This document shows, piece by piece, positions 22,430-34,554 of a DNA stretch of 64,000 nucleotides. A program made the position numbers and the translations under genes. This stretch comes from Liolophura sinensis (taxonomy: Eukaryota; Mollusca; Polyplacophora; Chitonida; Chitonidae). The stretch covers positions 4,675,246 through 4,739,245 of the forward strand of contig NC_088296.1 of NCBI RefSeq assembly GCF_032854445.1, written 5' to 3'. The notes below the pieces were generated by a model that searched no databases, was not told where the DNA came from, and worked only from the letters and a program-made list of their open reading frames with translations. Every line of letters starts with the position of its first letter. Position 1 is the stretch's first letter.

Positions 22430-25034
22430 AGTTTTTTTTTTCTTATTCACCGAATCCTTAATGTTGTTTAGTACATCTAGATTCCTCGAGACCATTTTAC
22501 GAATACAATCTATGTGTGACGTCCAATTTCGCTTTTCGTTAAACATATAATCAAGAAATTTGAACTCCCTGACTCGTTTAATCTCTGTCCCAGAAAAAGT
22601 CAAGGGAACAGTAATTTGCGGTCTATGTCTACTCGCGGTCGAGATTAACATTTATTTTGTTTTGTTAACATTTACTGAAAGGCAGTTTGCACAGAACCAA
22701 GTGTTCAGCTTTTCTAGCTCGTAAGATGAAGTCTTGATAGCCTCATCGACATTTTCACAGGAATAAGTTGTGCTAGTATCGTCTGCAAAGAGTATGATAT
22801 TTAGGACGTCTTTTACTTTCGATATGTCATTTATATATATAATAGCCGGCCGTACGTGGGAAGGTCTGTCAGCAACCTGCGGATGGTCATGTGTTTCCCC
22901 CGGGCTGTGCCCGGTTTCCACACACCATAATGCTGGCCGCCGTCGTATAAGTGAAATATTCTTGAGTACGGCGTAAAACACCTATCAAATAAATAAAATA
23001 AAAAAAAATATATATAATAGGAATAGGATTGGTCCCAGAATCGACCCTTGAGGTGCACCACATTTAATGTCTTTGGAATCAGACGATACATTGCTAATGG
23101 ATGTACATTGTGTACGGTTTGACAGGTAGCTACTCAACCAGTGATCACACAGTGATCTAGTTTTGAAAGAAGAATTTTATGATTGACAGTGTCAAAGCCT
23201 GTGATAAGTCCGGGAAGGTAGCCACAGTATAATGCTTGTTCTCCCTAGCAGTTATAAGTTTGTCATATAACGAACAGGCGGCGTACTGGGTGGAATGGTT
23301 CCTTCTGAAACCATACTGATTAATATCAATTATGTTATATGACTCGAGATAATCAATGACAGAATTAGTAGCAAGTTTTTCTAATATTTTGCTTAGACAT
23401 GGAAGAATAGACATTGGTCTGTAGTTTTCTGATAGGTCATGTCTACCAGCTTTGTAAAGCGAGAACACTTTTGCTCTTTTTTGAATATCGGGGATGACGC
23501 CTGATGAGAACGACAGATTAATAATGTGGGCTAGAGGAGCCGATATATATTCAAAAACAAGTTTCACACTAGACATATGGATACCATCTAGTCCAGCAGC
23601 AGCATTAGATTTCAAGGATGTTAGGGCATTAAAGATGTCTGTTGGTGAAATGTATGGAAATGAGAAATTACTGTCATTAGGATTTCCAAGATAATCTGAA
23701 AAGATTTTCTCCACTGAAGGTATATAAGACTCAAGATTTGAGGCCAAAGAGATAAAATATTCGGTGAAACCCCATAGCTATTTCAGTTTTATCTCTTGAC
23801 TTGCACCCATCAGTTTCAAAACACAAGGGTAAGTGGTCCTTGTTTTTCTTGTTCATCAATTCGTTTAATGTTTTCCACGTGTTCTTGGTGTCATTGTTAT
23901 ACTTGTTAAACATATTTTCAAAATATTTTTTCTTGCCATGCGAAGAGTGGAATTTAGCCGATTTCTATACATTCTATATTGTTTTTGCGTTCGATCACTT
24001 TTATTTATTTATTTATTTTTCTCATTGATCGATATCAGGATGCTGATGGTTACCCACGGTTTGATTATTTTTTGTTTATTTACGCTGATCGTAGTTAATG
24101 GGAAACATTCATCATACAGTGAACTGTTCAAGGAATACATCCATTGCTATGTTTACATCAGTAGTTTCTTGATAAACAAAATCCCAGTTTACATTTTTCA
24201 ATTTACAATTCGCCGGGAGAGTTTGTCTTTGTTAGCGATGGAGAATTTGCGAAAGCTTGTTTCATGTTGGTGTGATTTTTGTTTATATTTGACTTTTAGA
24301 ATATGGGAAAATGATCTGTGATGTCAGTTAGGAGAATGCCAGAAATAAACTGATCAATGTGAAAATTAGTAAAAATACTGTCGATTAAAGTGGCAGAGCG
24401 GGATTGAACCCTTGTCGGCTTGGTTATTTGAGGAAAGAAAAAGTGTGAGGTCATGATGGTGATTAGTTTTAAGAAGATTAATGTTAAAGTCGCCCATGAT
24501 TACGCATTTTTTCTTTTCTCTTTGGCAGATTTGTACGATTGATAATAGATGAGCATTAAATTCAGCTGCATCCTTAACAGCAGGGAGATACACGATTCCA
24601 ATGAGGTAGACCTTGCCAGAAAGTTCTACGAAAAGAATCTCACAGCTGCTATCATCTTTTAAAAAAAATAGGTTTTCCCTTACCATGCATGACTCTTCGG
24701 CGTTCATAATATATAAAGCCAGTCCATCGCCCCTACTTTCTGAGCCCATCGAAGAAAAACATTTATAGCCAGGCAATTAGTAAAGACTTGATGTTAATGG
24801 GGTAAGCCAACATGCAGAAAAATCTAGAACTGAAAATGAATAGTTTAGGTTGTGGAAGAAGCCAGATATTTCCGTGAAATGCTTTTTAATGCTCCTGGCG
24901 TTTATGTGAAAGAAGGAGAGATGCTCGTTAGAGTTTTGTAGAAGTGTTTCAATGTTGAAAGCACTGGATATGAAATAACTGGATTGGTGAACACTAATTG
25001 TCATTCGATTAAGATATTTCATATTCATTATCAT
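22430..25034 (-). pseudogene. Non-LTR (Jockey/CR1-like) ORF2 pseudogene
   Basis: The order on the minus strand is endonuclease then RT, in several frames. The endonuclease start is LSFFHINARSIKKHF (about 24920), and IMGDFNINLL lies at about 24490. RT motifs are AAAGLDGI (about 23600), ENYRPMSILPCLSKI (about 23420), NQYGFRRNHST (about 23310), GAPQGSILGPI (about 23045) and FADDTSTTYS (about 22780). The following REFKFLDYMFNEK segment ends near 22430, so the C-terminus is missing. Frameshifts and stops (NSVIDYL, FPDLSQALT) show it is dead. It is a diverged relative of the open ORF at 61-64 kb. A SINE is inserted at 22846. Confidence 0.88.
22846..23007 (+). mobile_element. SINE family 1 inserted in dead reverse transcriptase
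   Basis: A 5'-truncated copy from 'ccggccgtacgtgggaagg' to its A-rich tail. It is flanked by 13-bp direct repeats 'atatatataatag' at 22833-22845 and 23008-23020, which I read as the target-site duplication. It interrupts the RT between LFLLYI and NDISKV. Confidence 0.93.
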
Positions 25035-25816
25035 CCAGTAGTATAATTCTTAACAATATCAAAAAGTTCTACGGCTTTGAAACTAACATTTTTTAATTCT
25101 TCTCTGTTTAAAGAATTTTCCTGGGACACTTGATCTTTATGTAGTGTGCTATCATCATGGAATGGAAGTGCTTATACTAGACTGGGGAATGGAATATCAT
25201 CATTGGCGCTGCTCATTTGATCGGTTTGTAATGTCATATTCTTCACAGCAATTATTTAATATCAGCACAGATAACATGAACAGATTGACAAACAGTCGAT
25301 CACCATGGTTAAAAAAACAACCTACCATAATGCATCTTATGTGACAATTATTGTTACAACTGATTACGTTGCACTGAGAAGTCCTCTACATGATCAGTGA
25401 AAGTTAAATGATTAAACTTAGTCGTCACACAGTTTAGGACAAATGTATACACATGCAAAGATGCACATATATCCATACAGGTATAGGCCTATATATACCA
25501 TGCGCAAATAAAAGAAAAGAAGTTACTCACAAAAAATGAATAAATGAATAAACTAAAAAATAAAGAAAAAAAATTATTGAATTATTGAAGCGAGGTGTAG
25601 CAAAGCCATGGAGTTTCGGAGAGAGGGGCATACCACTCGCGAAATCATGCAGATCAGACTAAACATGGACTTGTTTGACTTGATCGTTCAGGGTCTTGAC
25701 ATAGATGTTTCCATTTCGTGACCATGCCGAGCTTATATTACAGTTATTTACAGAGGCCCTCAGTCATAACTGGTTACGTTGAGTCAGGTCTTCCTTTACC
25801 ACAATAGAAGTTCCTT
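25035..25816 (-). pseudogene. Eroded ORF1 C-terminus and ORF1-ORF2 junction
   Basis: On the minus strand near 25700, SAWSRNGNIYVKT resembles the C-terminal end of L1-type ORF1 proteins. Stops break the frame on both sides. The remainder is AT-rich and unassigned. Confidence 0.5.
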
Positions 25817-26476
25817 TTAAAGCTCTTCGTTTGCGTATACACTCGTTTTAATTTTTCTCGACACAAACTTGGCAATAACACCTCTTGGGTTGGATGAAGT
25901 TATAGAAGTAGTAGGACCAAGTCTGTGCGCAATGCTGATATCACAGGACTTTACATTAATTTGTAGCTTGTTGTTTAATATGTCTATGATTTTATCAACA
26001 CAGTCATCAGTAGCCTCTATCGAACTGTCCCCTTCAACCCCAAACAATCGAATGCTCTCCATCCGCCCGTGCTGCTCCAGGTCACTGAATTTAGAATCGA
26101 CAGCATTTAGTCTAATGGTCTGTCTCTCGGTCTCGTTCTGACTTTTCTCAAGTTGATAAGAAATTTCCTTCACGTCTTCCTTTAACAGACCATTTTCTTT
26201 CTCAAGATTAAATATTCTAGACTCTTTCTGTTCATTGAGTGTAGTCAACTGAGTCACAATTTTAGTCTCCGTGTTATTCAGATGTTCTAACAGTTTCTGA
26301 CCTGTCACAATATGCCCCAGCTTACTCATGATCATGCTGAGCTGCTCCTTCATGAACGACACATGTTTGTGAGCTGCCACAGGTAGTTCCATTGCAGCTG
26401 TTGGCGTTATCGGCTCATCAAGACTACTCTGAGAAGAGATTTCCTTCCTCTTTTTCTGCCTTGGTGTTTTAGGCAT
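25817..26476 (-). CDS. ORF1p-like protein of the non-LTR element (coiled coil plus RRM-like)
   Basis: A 219-residue frame starting MPKTPRQKKRKEI (basic N-terminus). A long heptad-rich segment at residues ~45-125 (SFMKEQLSMIMSKLG to NAVDSKFSDLEQ) precedes an RRM-like part with ESIRLFGVEGDSS and DISIAHRLG, then RGVIAKFVSRKIK. This architecture is known from L1-type ORF1 proteins, which are RNA-binding chaperones in the retrotransposition particle. It stops early at 25817, where the C-terminal domain would continue, so it is probably truncated. It lies upstream of the ORF2 remains on the same strand, as expected for one element covering roughly 22.4-26.5 kb. Confidence 0.75.
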   Translation of the reverse strand: MPKTPRQKKRKEISSQSSLDEPITPTAAMELPVAAHKHVSFMKEQLSMIMSKLGHIVTGQKLLEHLNNTETKIVTQLTTLNEQKESRIFNLEKENGLLKEDVKEISYQLEKSQNETERQTIRLNAVDSKFSDLEQHGRMESIRLFGVEGDSSIEATDDCVDKIIDILNNKLQINVKSCDISIAHRLGPTTSITSSNPRGVIAKFVSRKIKTSVYANEEL

Positions 26477-26480
26477 AATA

Positions 26481-27280
26481 TAAACTGATCACGGTAGAAA
26501 GTCCACTTCAGCACACCCTACAGTACTGAACAACAAATTGGCTTCAGTCACACTTGCTTGAGTGCAGCTTGGGATCCGTGCTGAACGTGCAGTGTTTGCA
26601 GCGACACCTCGACATCCGATTTGTCATTGTAGGACTATTTCACAAAAACATCTGTGAACACTGCCGCTTTTAACCAGTGAATTTGTACACCTGGAAATGT
26701 CATCACTCCTGATACTACAACACCCTCTAGTAGCTTCAGTAGGTATCGCATACAACGAGTAAATTACAAGTTGATCGGAGAGGACTTTTCTGTGACCTAC
26801 TACCTTTCGGCCATATTGATGTTTGAACCGATTAAACTTCGAATGTCATGATTTTTACGAGCTATTTTGATGTGTTTTTATATACATACATCTACCGCCA
26901 GGCGCGATATATTTATTTGATTTGTCATGCTATTAAGACCTTGATGCATGGCTTCTAACTGTGTAACATAAATACTTATCGAGCTTTCTTTTTGCTAAGT
27001 CTGTGGCGTCAACACCGCGCGCCCATCATGTGACGTCACAGCTTCATTCCAACAATAAATTATATTTTCATCCACAAGTCACAAGACACGGCTAAACCAA
27101 TCTCATCGCTTTCCCGCACTTAGGTAGTGAGGCAGTATAAGCACTGTGGGTCTATCAGTTACGACTCCACAAGGAGATCACGAGGTAAAATGTTGGATCC
27201 AGCCGATCACAAGAGCTTGAAGCTCTCAGCCTTGGTACTTTTTAAACCTCACCAGTGGAGAGAGTTAATAAGCAGCCTTC
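26481..27280. other. 5' flank of the retroelement and unassigned sequence
   Basis: May include the 5' UTR of the minus-strand element. A plus-strand frame at 27127-27372 (81 codons, beginning MRQYKHCGS) runs into the 64-bp array; without homology or splice support I leave it as unassigned. Confidence 0.4.
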
Positions 27281-27289
27281 TTTCTCAGG

Positions 27290-28600
27290 TGTCAGCCGGA
27301 GAGGAAATCCACCACACGTTGAAAGATACACGTGGGGACCCGGTATTATATGTAGAAAGAGAGGAAACCTAGCTCTACTGAGAAGTTATCCATCAGGTAA
27401 TGTGTGGACCCGGTATTAGAGGGAAGGAGGAAAACCAGCCCTCCTGAGAAGATACACATCAGGTAATGTGTGGACCCGATATTAGAGAGAGATGAAAACC
27501 AGCTCTCCTGAGAAGTTACACATCATGTGTAGTGCGTTGACCCGGTATTATGGAGGCGAAAGCAGCTCATCTGGGAAGTTACACATAGGGTAATGTGTGG
27601 ACCCGGTATTAGAGAGCGAGGAGAAAACCATCTTTCCTGAGAAGTTACACAACAGGTAATGAGTGGACCCAGGATTAGAGATATAGATGAAAAACAGCCG
27701 TCCCGAGAAGTTACACATGTAAAGTGTGCACCCGTTATTAGACAGAGAGAAAAACAGCTCTCCTGAGAAGTTACACATCATGTATAATGTGTGGAGCCGG
27801 TATTAGAGAGAGGGGAACCCATCTCTCCTGAGAAGTTACACATCAGGTAATGTGTGGAGCCGGTATTAGAGAGAGGGAAAAAACCAACTCTCCTGAGAAG
27901 TTACACATCAGGTAATGTGTGGAGCCGGTATTAGAGAGAGGGGAAAACCAGTCCTCCTGAGACGTTACACATCAGGTAATGTGTGGACCCGGTATTAGAG
28001 AGAGACGAAAATCAGCTCTCCTGAGATGTTACATATCGGGTAATGTGTGGACCCGGTATTAGACAGAGAGAAAAACAGTTCTCCTGAGAAGTTACATATC
28101 AGGTAATGTGTGGACCCGGTATTAGAGAGAGGGGAAAACCAACTCTCCTGAGAAGTTACACATCAGGTAATGTGTGGACCAGGTATTAGAGAGATGAAAA
28201 CCAGCTCTCTCGATCGTCTCGTATGCTATGTGTATCTACTCATCAGGTAATGTAAAGATCCGGTATTACAGAAAGAGGAAAACCAGCTCTCCCGAAAAGA
28301 TACACAGGTAATTATAGATGCGGTATTGCAGAGAGAGACAAAACAGCTTTCCAGATCAGATACACACCAGGTAATGTGTGGACCCAGTAATAGAAAGAGA
28401 GATAACCCAGCTCTTCTGAGAAGATGCCTATCGGGTAATGTGTGGACCTAGTATTTGAAAAAGAGGAAAACGAGCTCCCCTTGGAAAGATACTCATTGGG
28501 TAGGCCTAATGTGTGGACCCAGTATTGGAAAGAGAGAAAAACCAGCTCTCCTGAGAAAATACTCATCGGGTAATGTGAGGACTAGGGAGAGGAAACCCAG
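27290..28600. repeat. 64-bp minisatellite with donor-like motif
   Basis: About 20 copies with a 63-66-bp period. Each holds 'aatgtgtggacccggtatta', a purine-rich 'gagagagaggaaaacc' and 'ctcctgagaagttacacatc' followed by 'aggtaatg'. The right end is more diverged. Minus-strand frames reading CNFSGELFF and similar are by-products. Confidence 0.93.
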
Positions 28601-28639
28601 TACTACTGATAAGATACCCATCCAGCAACCTGAATATGT

Positions 28640-31600
28640 TGAATATGAAGTTCGTTTACGTAAAACATCGTGTAACAAATACTACATATGGTTCATGATT
28701 TTACGTGTGTATTACTACATTTCATTGACACTAACTCAATCAGTCAAACGAGAATTACATAATACACAATCGTTCATTTTTATTTAGCACATTTCTCAGA
28801 AGTTGGAACACAAAGGACAGAAAAAGGCAAAATATCAGTGAATCATACATGTAGATGAATACAAATACAACTGACATCAAAATAACAGCAAGCAGATGCA
28901 ATGGCGCAATGCGCTAATAGATAACCTCATAACCTTGACCACAGGTTGTCTTAGCTACAGTACTAGTGATGACGACGTAAATCAGGTACAATAAAATTAA
29001 CGACAGACACTATAGAGAGTAAAACCAGAGCAGCGACAATAGTGTGATCGCTGGCAAATGGTCACACGTAACCGGCGAAATACGGTCTCTGCTCAATTTA
29101 CCTCAGCCAGGGCTTTTTTTTCTAACTCTTCATGTAAATGCATAAACAGTAGTAAGTTACACAATTAGGTAAAAGAAAAAAAGGCAGTGATTTTAATTGC
29201 AATTGAATAGACGTCACTGGTCTAGAATTACTCAAAGCCAGACTTTCACATTTGCCAAGTTCAGAAATCAAAAACGATTTTCCAGCTGATTTTAGATGGA
29301 CACATTGTTTTGTGTTTTAACATACATCTATGGGGACTTTGAACCAAAAACACCCTGACAAAGTCACACCTGGCAACATATTAAGCGGTTGGATACATGA
29401 GCTACACATCAACTTGGAGATGAATGGTGGTCTTTGAGGTTAAACTTAAAATGGAACTATCTACCCATTCTGTCGCGCACGCATAGTGATAAGTGGCACT
29501 ACAAGCTGGCTGTGAGTCTCTTACATACAGATAATGTCAGGGTGTATGTTATACATGTCAATTTACTTTAACTTAAGCACGTGTAGGTCTACAGATCTGA
29601 ATGAAGTTAAGTAAACATAATAAGGAGACAGCTCATCTTGTAGTTATTCATACATGTATGCAATAAAAGAGAATTAGCTCTCAGTACATGTACAACAAAA
29701 ATTTATCAGGTTTTTAAAAGAAAAATCGTGGACAAGATTGTTTACATTAAAAATGAGGTGTATATGGGACGTGCATCTCACGTACACTTCAGTGTGAGGT
29801 ATAGAGGGGATGCACACCCCATCTAAATTATCTGAGGTGTACTGTGCCTCACAGTTCACACCAGCCATATGTCTATACCTCAGATATACCTAAATAACAT
29901 AGAACAGTATTTGAATATGAGATAATATACCTCAAATACCCCTTAGAAACTTTGAAAAATATCAACACTTAGACAGGTTAGACGATGTACCTGGGGTACA
30001 CCTTAGCCACTTTTTTAAAGTTCAAAATAAGAGATCAGATTCAGGCATTTTACTTCAAATAAAATGATGACTACAAAATTACAAAGGTTTTTTTTTTGTC
30101 AAAATAAATATTTACAAAATGAATATAAGCCTCTGTCTCACCCAAAACACACTTGCCATTCAGTGTGCAAATATTCACCAACCACAGAGCAAGGCTACAT
30201 GTACATTTGTCCCTGATTATTCAAAGATGGCTGTCCTTAACAATGTGCATATTCCAGGCTGTGGAAAAAGAACCCTATTATGCACTGACTGATACTTCCT
30301 GGGGCTGAATTTGTAAAGTGTGAGCACATACAAACATCTAAAGTGTATAGAAAAACAGTAGAAAATCCCCAAAAACCCAATTTCGCCTGATCACCTTTAT
30401 TGTGATAAGGTCAGCAGGGCTTCCTCTGGGTCAGTATCTTTTTTAGCGGGTCACTTTTTAGCCACTCATTAGATTTTGTAGCAAATGCTGTTTTTCTTTA
30501 GCCATACTTCCTCATCAGCCTTGACTTAATCTCTTGTGATCATCATCTCTTTGAATGGAAGCCGTATCAATGATTTTTGTAGGTCTCCATCTGTAATTTG
30601 TTTTTGTCTGCTTTGGTGTAGCTGCTAGAATCAGTTTGGTCTGTTCCAGCTATATCTGGAGTTTATCAAACGTTACATTTAGAACAATTGCCCTCAAAAT
30701 AATAGACCAATGCTTGGCAGCATGTGTTTGTTTTTTTGATTTTATTTTGAAAAAAAAATCAATCCGTTTTTCATCCTGTCTGTAGGATCCTAGTAAAATG
30801 TACTTTCCTCTATCAGAAAAATTTGTTACAAAATAAATTTGTAAATTCAGTTCATTTCAATTCAGCATTATGATCAGTACGTTGGAGTAATACAGTCTGA
30901 CAGGAGAAAACCAGACGTCGTACACATTTATGTAACGGCACATATTCTGAAACATTTAATTTATTGCGGATCCAAACAAAAAAATAGTTTATTAAGTGGA
31001 AAAGTTTAAATTTTTCATGGGAGGTAACTTTATTTACAGGTGTAACTCTACCTTGATTTATTTTCTTTGATAATTTTTTTTTTACAATTGGCAATGAAAG
31101 GCATTCCCCAATATGCCATGATTCGCTATTTAACAAAAAGAATTTTCAAGCGTTATTTAATGTAAGACAACTTGTAACAATGCTGAACCCTCTTTGTAGA
31201 TTTCTGTGAAGTAATCGCCATACAACTGTGTTGTTGTTGTTTCGCCGTGATGAGGTCGTTTGAAATGAAAATGAGTGGATTATTTTCATTAGAAAAATTG
31301 CGAAAATCTGCTAAAAACCCCAGAAAAATTTCATGGTAGATTTTGTATAACGTCTGTATTTTTTCTTAAGTAAATAAATTTGTCACCAAAAACATTCGCA
31401 TTTTTTCAAATTTTATCGCCATTTCAAAAAATTCTAAATTTGCGACTACGCCGAGTGCCAGCGGAAGCCCTGGATCAGGTTGTGAGTGTTTTATCTTCAC
31501 TGGACTACTTTTTGGGTATTTAGGCCTACTATGGGTTATCCCCAACCATTACAATCCCAACCCTGTCTACACCCCCCCCCATTCCCGCTATTTATGCAAA

Positions 31601-32900
31601 ATTCCCCGCTCACACTTACAAGGCTTGCATTTCCAAATTTCATTTACAAAGGTGAGTGTAAGACTGCATTTATTAAACCAGAACTGTTTCAAGATTTATA
31701 CAGATAGACGTAGCAAGTTATTTTTATCACATATTCTGAAACACCTACATACATGTATGACAGTATGGAAACGCATTTTTGTTCTATGCAAGGTGAATTT
31801 ACAACATTAAATATGCTAATGCTGTGTTTCAAAATAGGTTTGAAAGTTGATCTGTTTCTTATCTTTGATGAAATTTGATTAAATGTGCTGCCTGTGCAAC
31901 AATAATTATAAAAATTTGTTTATTTTTTTTAATTCCTTCCTACAGGTACAAGTTGAGATAGGCTTATCAATTCTTACATAACTTCTGCGCAGCTGGGGAG
32001 AACTGGTAAAATTTTAGCATCTAACAAGTGTTGTATTGTAAGGAAAATATAGGGTAAATTTTCATTTCTGCAGATTTTCTTTTTGACAGAAAAGAAATTT
32101 AAACCCCATTTTCCACAAAACATCCTATCCCAGACTCTTACGTGTAGAGTATCAGCCCAGGGGGCCATTACCCACAGCCCTGAAATTTGACATTTGCCAT
32201 TAGCCATGTAAGATTTTGGTATTAGTGCCAAATCCATATAAAGATATTACTAACAAAAAATTTTTAAAATTTGTCCTATTTATAGGTTACATGTGTGCAA
32301 TTCGGGAAATTGGGTTCAAGATTTCCTTCTGAACTGAAGTCGGAGGACTGATTGGATAAAGGTGACACAGAGGGATTTAAGTTGTTCATACATTATAAAT
32401 TTTTGCTGTTCTACTTTGCTTCTAACATCCGAATTTTATTTGTCATGGATAGAACAGAAAACTTTTACCCCAGTGTTATTATCCACATCTCTAGAGGTTA
32501 CCAAAGTAAGAAAATGTTATGACTTCACTTTCAGCCACTGCAGCTAAACAAAATGGCTGCTGAGAATGTTGTAGACAAAAGTGCAAGCTACATGTGGAGG
32601 TATGCCAAGATTCCTCGCGAAAGTTATACATTTATATACATTTTAGAGGTTAAAGATTTACTACATAACCTAACCTAAAAGGGAATATATCTCTCATTTA
32701 CTTTTTTTCCCTCAGGAACTTAAGTTAGATAATACAACAAGAATTACTACATGCACCATGTTGACTATATGTATTGTCATGTATATACCGTGACATGTTT
32801 TGCTCAGTGACACTCCTGATTATGCTGATTTACAAACCATTACTAAAAAATAAAACTACCCTGTCATTATCTACATGTATTTTGTCTGAAAGAAACCTGA
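28640..32900. other. Long intergenic stretch without recognised genes
   Basis: AT-rich sequence with scattered short frames and no motifs, SINEs or arrays that I can name. A 'tttatt' at 32435-32440 would read AATAAA on the minus strand and could be the TRIM gene's poly(A) signal, about 650 bp past its stop. Confidence 0.45.
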
Positions 32901-33092
32901 CATTGATGTTCAGGACAAGTGAAACAGACTGTGTATAACTACACCAAGCTGCAAGCTTGTGACAGATCACTGACCACTTCGCAGAAGAAACTATACAAAT
33001 TGGTCAGTTTGCTTGAAAAAAAAAACTAATCAAAGTACATGTCAACAAATTATAATATGATGGAAAAGATGTAATGAATAATTACCCGATGG

Positions 33093-33664
33093 TCAGGAAG
33101 TGCTTATCATATCACAGAGAACTGGAGGCAGAGTTGCAGAGTCACCCGTTACCAGACGAGCAGACACAGATCCAGACCAGACAAACCCAACCGATGGCAC
33201 GAGAGGCTCTGTGACGATAACACCACTGTCAGTGTACATTACCTGGTTGTTGTCACAGTCCAGGACTGTCAGTGTGTGGTCATCACAGTCCAGGTACACA
33301 CCCAGGTGATGAGGTCGTGTGTAACGTCTGTACTGTAGATAGCCAGGTTTGATCTCACCACCACCACTGTGACTATAACACCTGACCTTATCACCACTGT
33401 ACACCATCTCAATGTACCAGGTGTTACGGCCACGGTCTGTCTCCTCACTCACGCCACAGCTCTCCTGTGTCACTCCTACACGACAGTTACAGCCATATGA
33501 ACAGGTGATATGTATCTTCCAGTAGAACCTGCCCGTCTGATAACGCCCGCCTGTCACAGCTCTCCTCCACCTCCCCCAGGACAAGCCCCCAGCCTTTACC
33601 ACACAGCCGCTGTCAGTGATTCTCAGCTCACTGCCGTCTGTCTCTGTGAATCTCAGCGTCGGCT
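33093..33664 (-). CDS. TRIM gene, last exon: B30.2/SPRY domain
   Basis: A 572-nt terminal exon opened by 'tgtgtttttgcag' (acceptor at 33666-33665) in phase 1, joining the exon that ends at 37296. It encodes about 190 residues of a B30.2/SPRY domain. Recognisable pieces are PTLRFTETDGSEL, GRFYWKIHI, CRVGVTQES, NTWYIEMVYSGD and HLGVYLDCDDHTLTVLD; it ends PPVLCDMISTS. The domain usually recognises protein partners. The hydrophobic stretch seen upstream in the unspliced frame (LLLFMLCCCLCCICCVF) is intronic. Domain identity is clear; the ligand is unknown. Confidence 0.88.
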
Positions 33665-34554
33665 CTGCAAAAACACAACAGATGCAGCATAAACAACAGC
33701 AAAGCATAAACAACAGCAAACCATAAACACACGCTGTAAGACTGAGGTGTAAATACCTGTACACATACCGTATAATTACTTTCTCCACACAATCTCTGGG
33801 AATAAAATAACATATACTGCTGACACGAATATAATTTATACACAGATCTCTGTCATTTTCAGCCAGTTTAAAAGAGTTGAGCTTCGACAAGTACTGGATC
33901 CATCACTAAATGACGGGTACGACATAGACTTAGTATTGGGTTAAAATACAGACTTTTAGCACTCTAATTTGTTTGAAATATATCACCTACAACAAGAATA
34001 ATACCTTCATCTATCCGGAACTTGGTTTTAATTGTCATTTATGGCACATTTGAACACTAACTTCCAGTAGGTCTGTTGTTATTCGTGGAGTAACAAGCGT
34101 CCGATGCAGTCTGTCTAGTAAGGGAGGTAACTCGCCACACATTACTTACCAAGTGACTTTCTTTGCCACTATACCCCCAAGATAATTTAATCCATCAGAA
34201 TTATTTGTAGTAATGAAGTCTTTGATTCAATTGTCTTCAACAGATTTTTTTAAAAGAGAGTTAATATATTTAAATATTTAAAAAAACTTATATCATGTGA
34301 GGGAATACATGTAGACAAACAGTTATTAATATATAGGCGCGCATACCTGGAATCTCTACCCTTTAATATTAATAATGAAACAGATATGAGGATTTCTTTT
34401 CCCTTTGAAATACATGTTTGACTATATTTGAATCTAGAAAATCATGGTGAGTTTTTACTTTGATACTTGTTTCATTAATAATCAAGAGAGTTGAAATATA
34501 TTCTGTTATCAGTTATATGTTAAATATCACAGGTCTAGACATTGAGGGATAGGC

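Noticed and set aside
33665-33890. Apparent membrane-anchored SPRY protein with the segment LLLFMLCCCLCC
   Set aside because: That part lies upstream of a good acceptor at 33665 and is intron read-through. The spliced TRIM model explains the SPRY exon.
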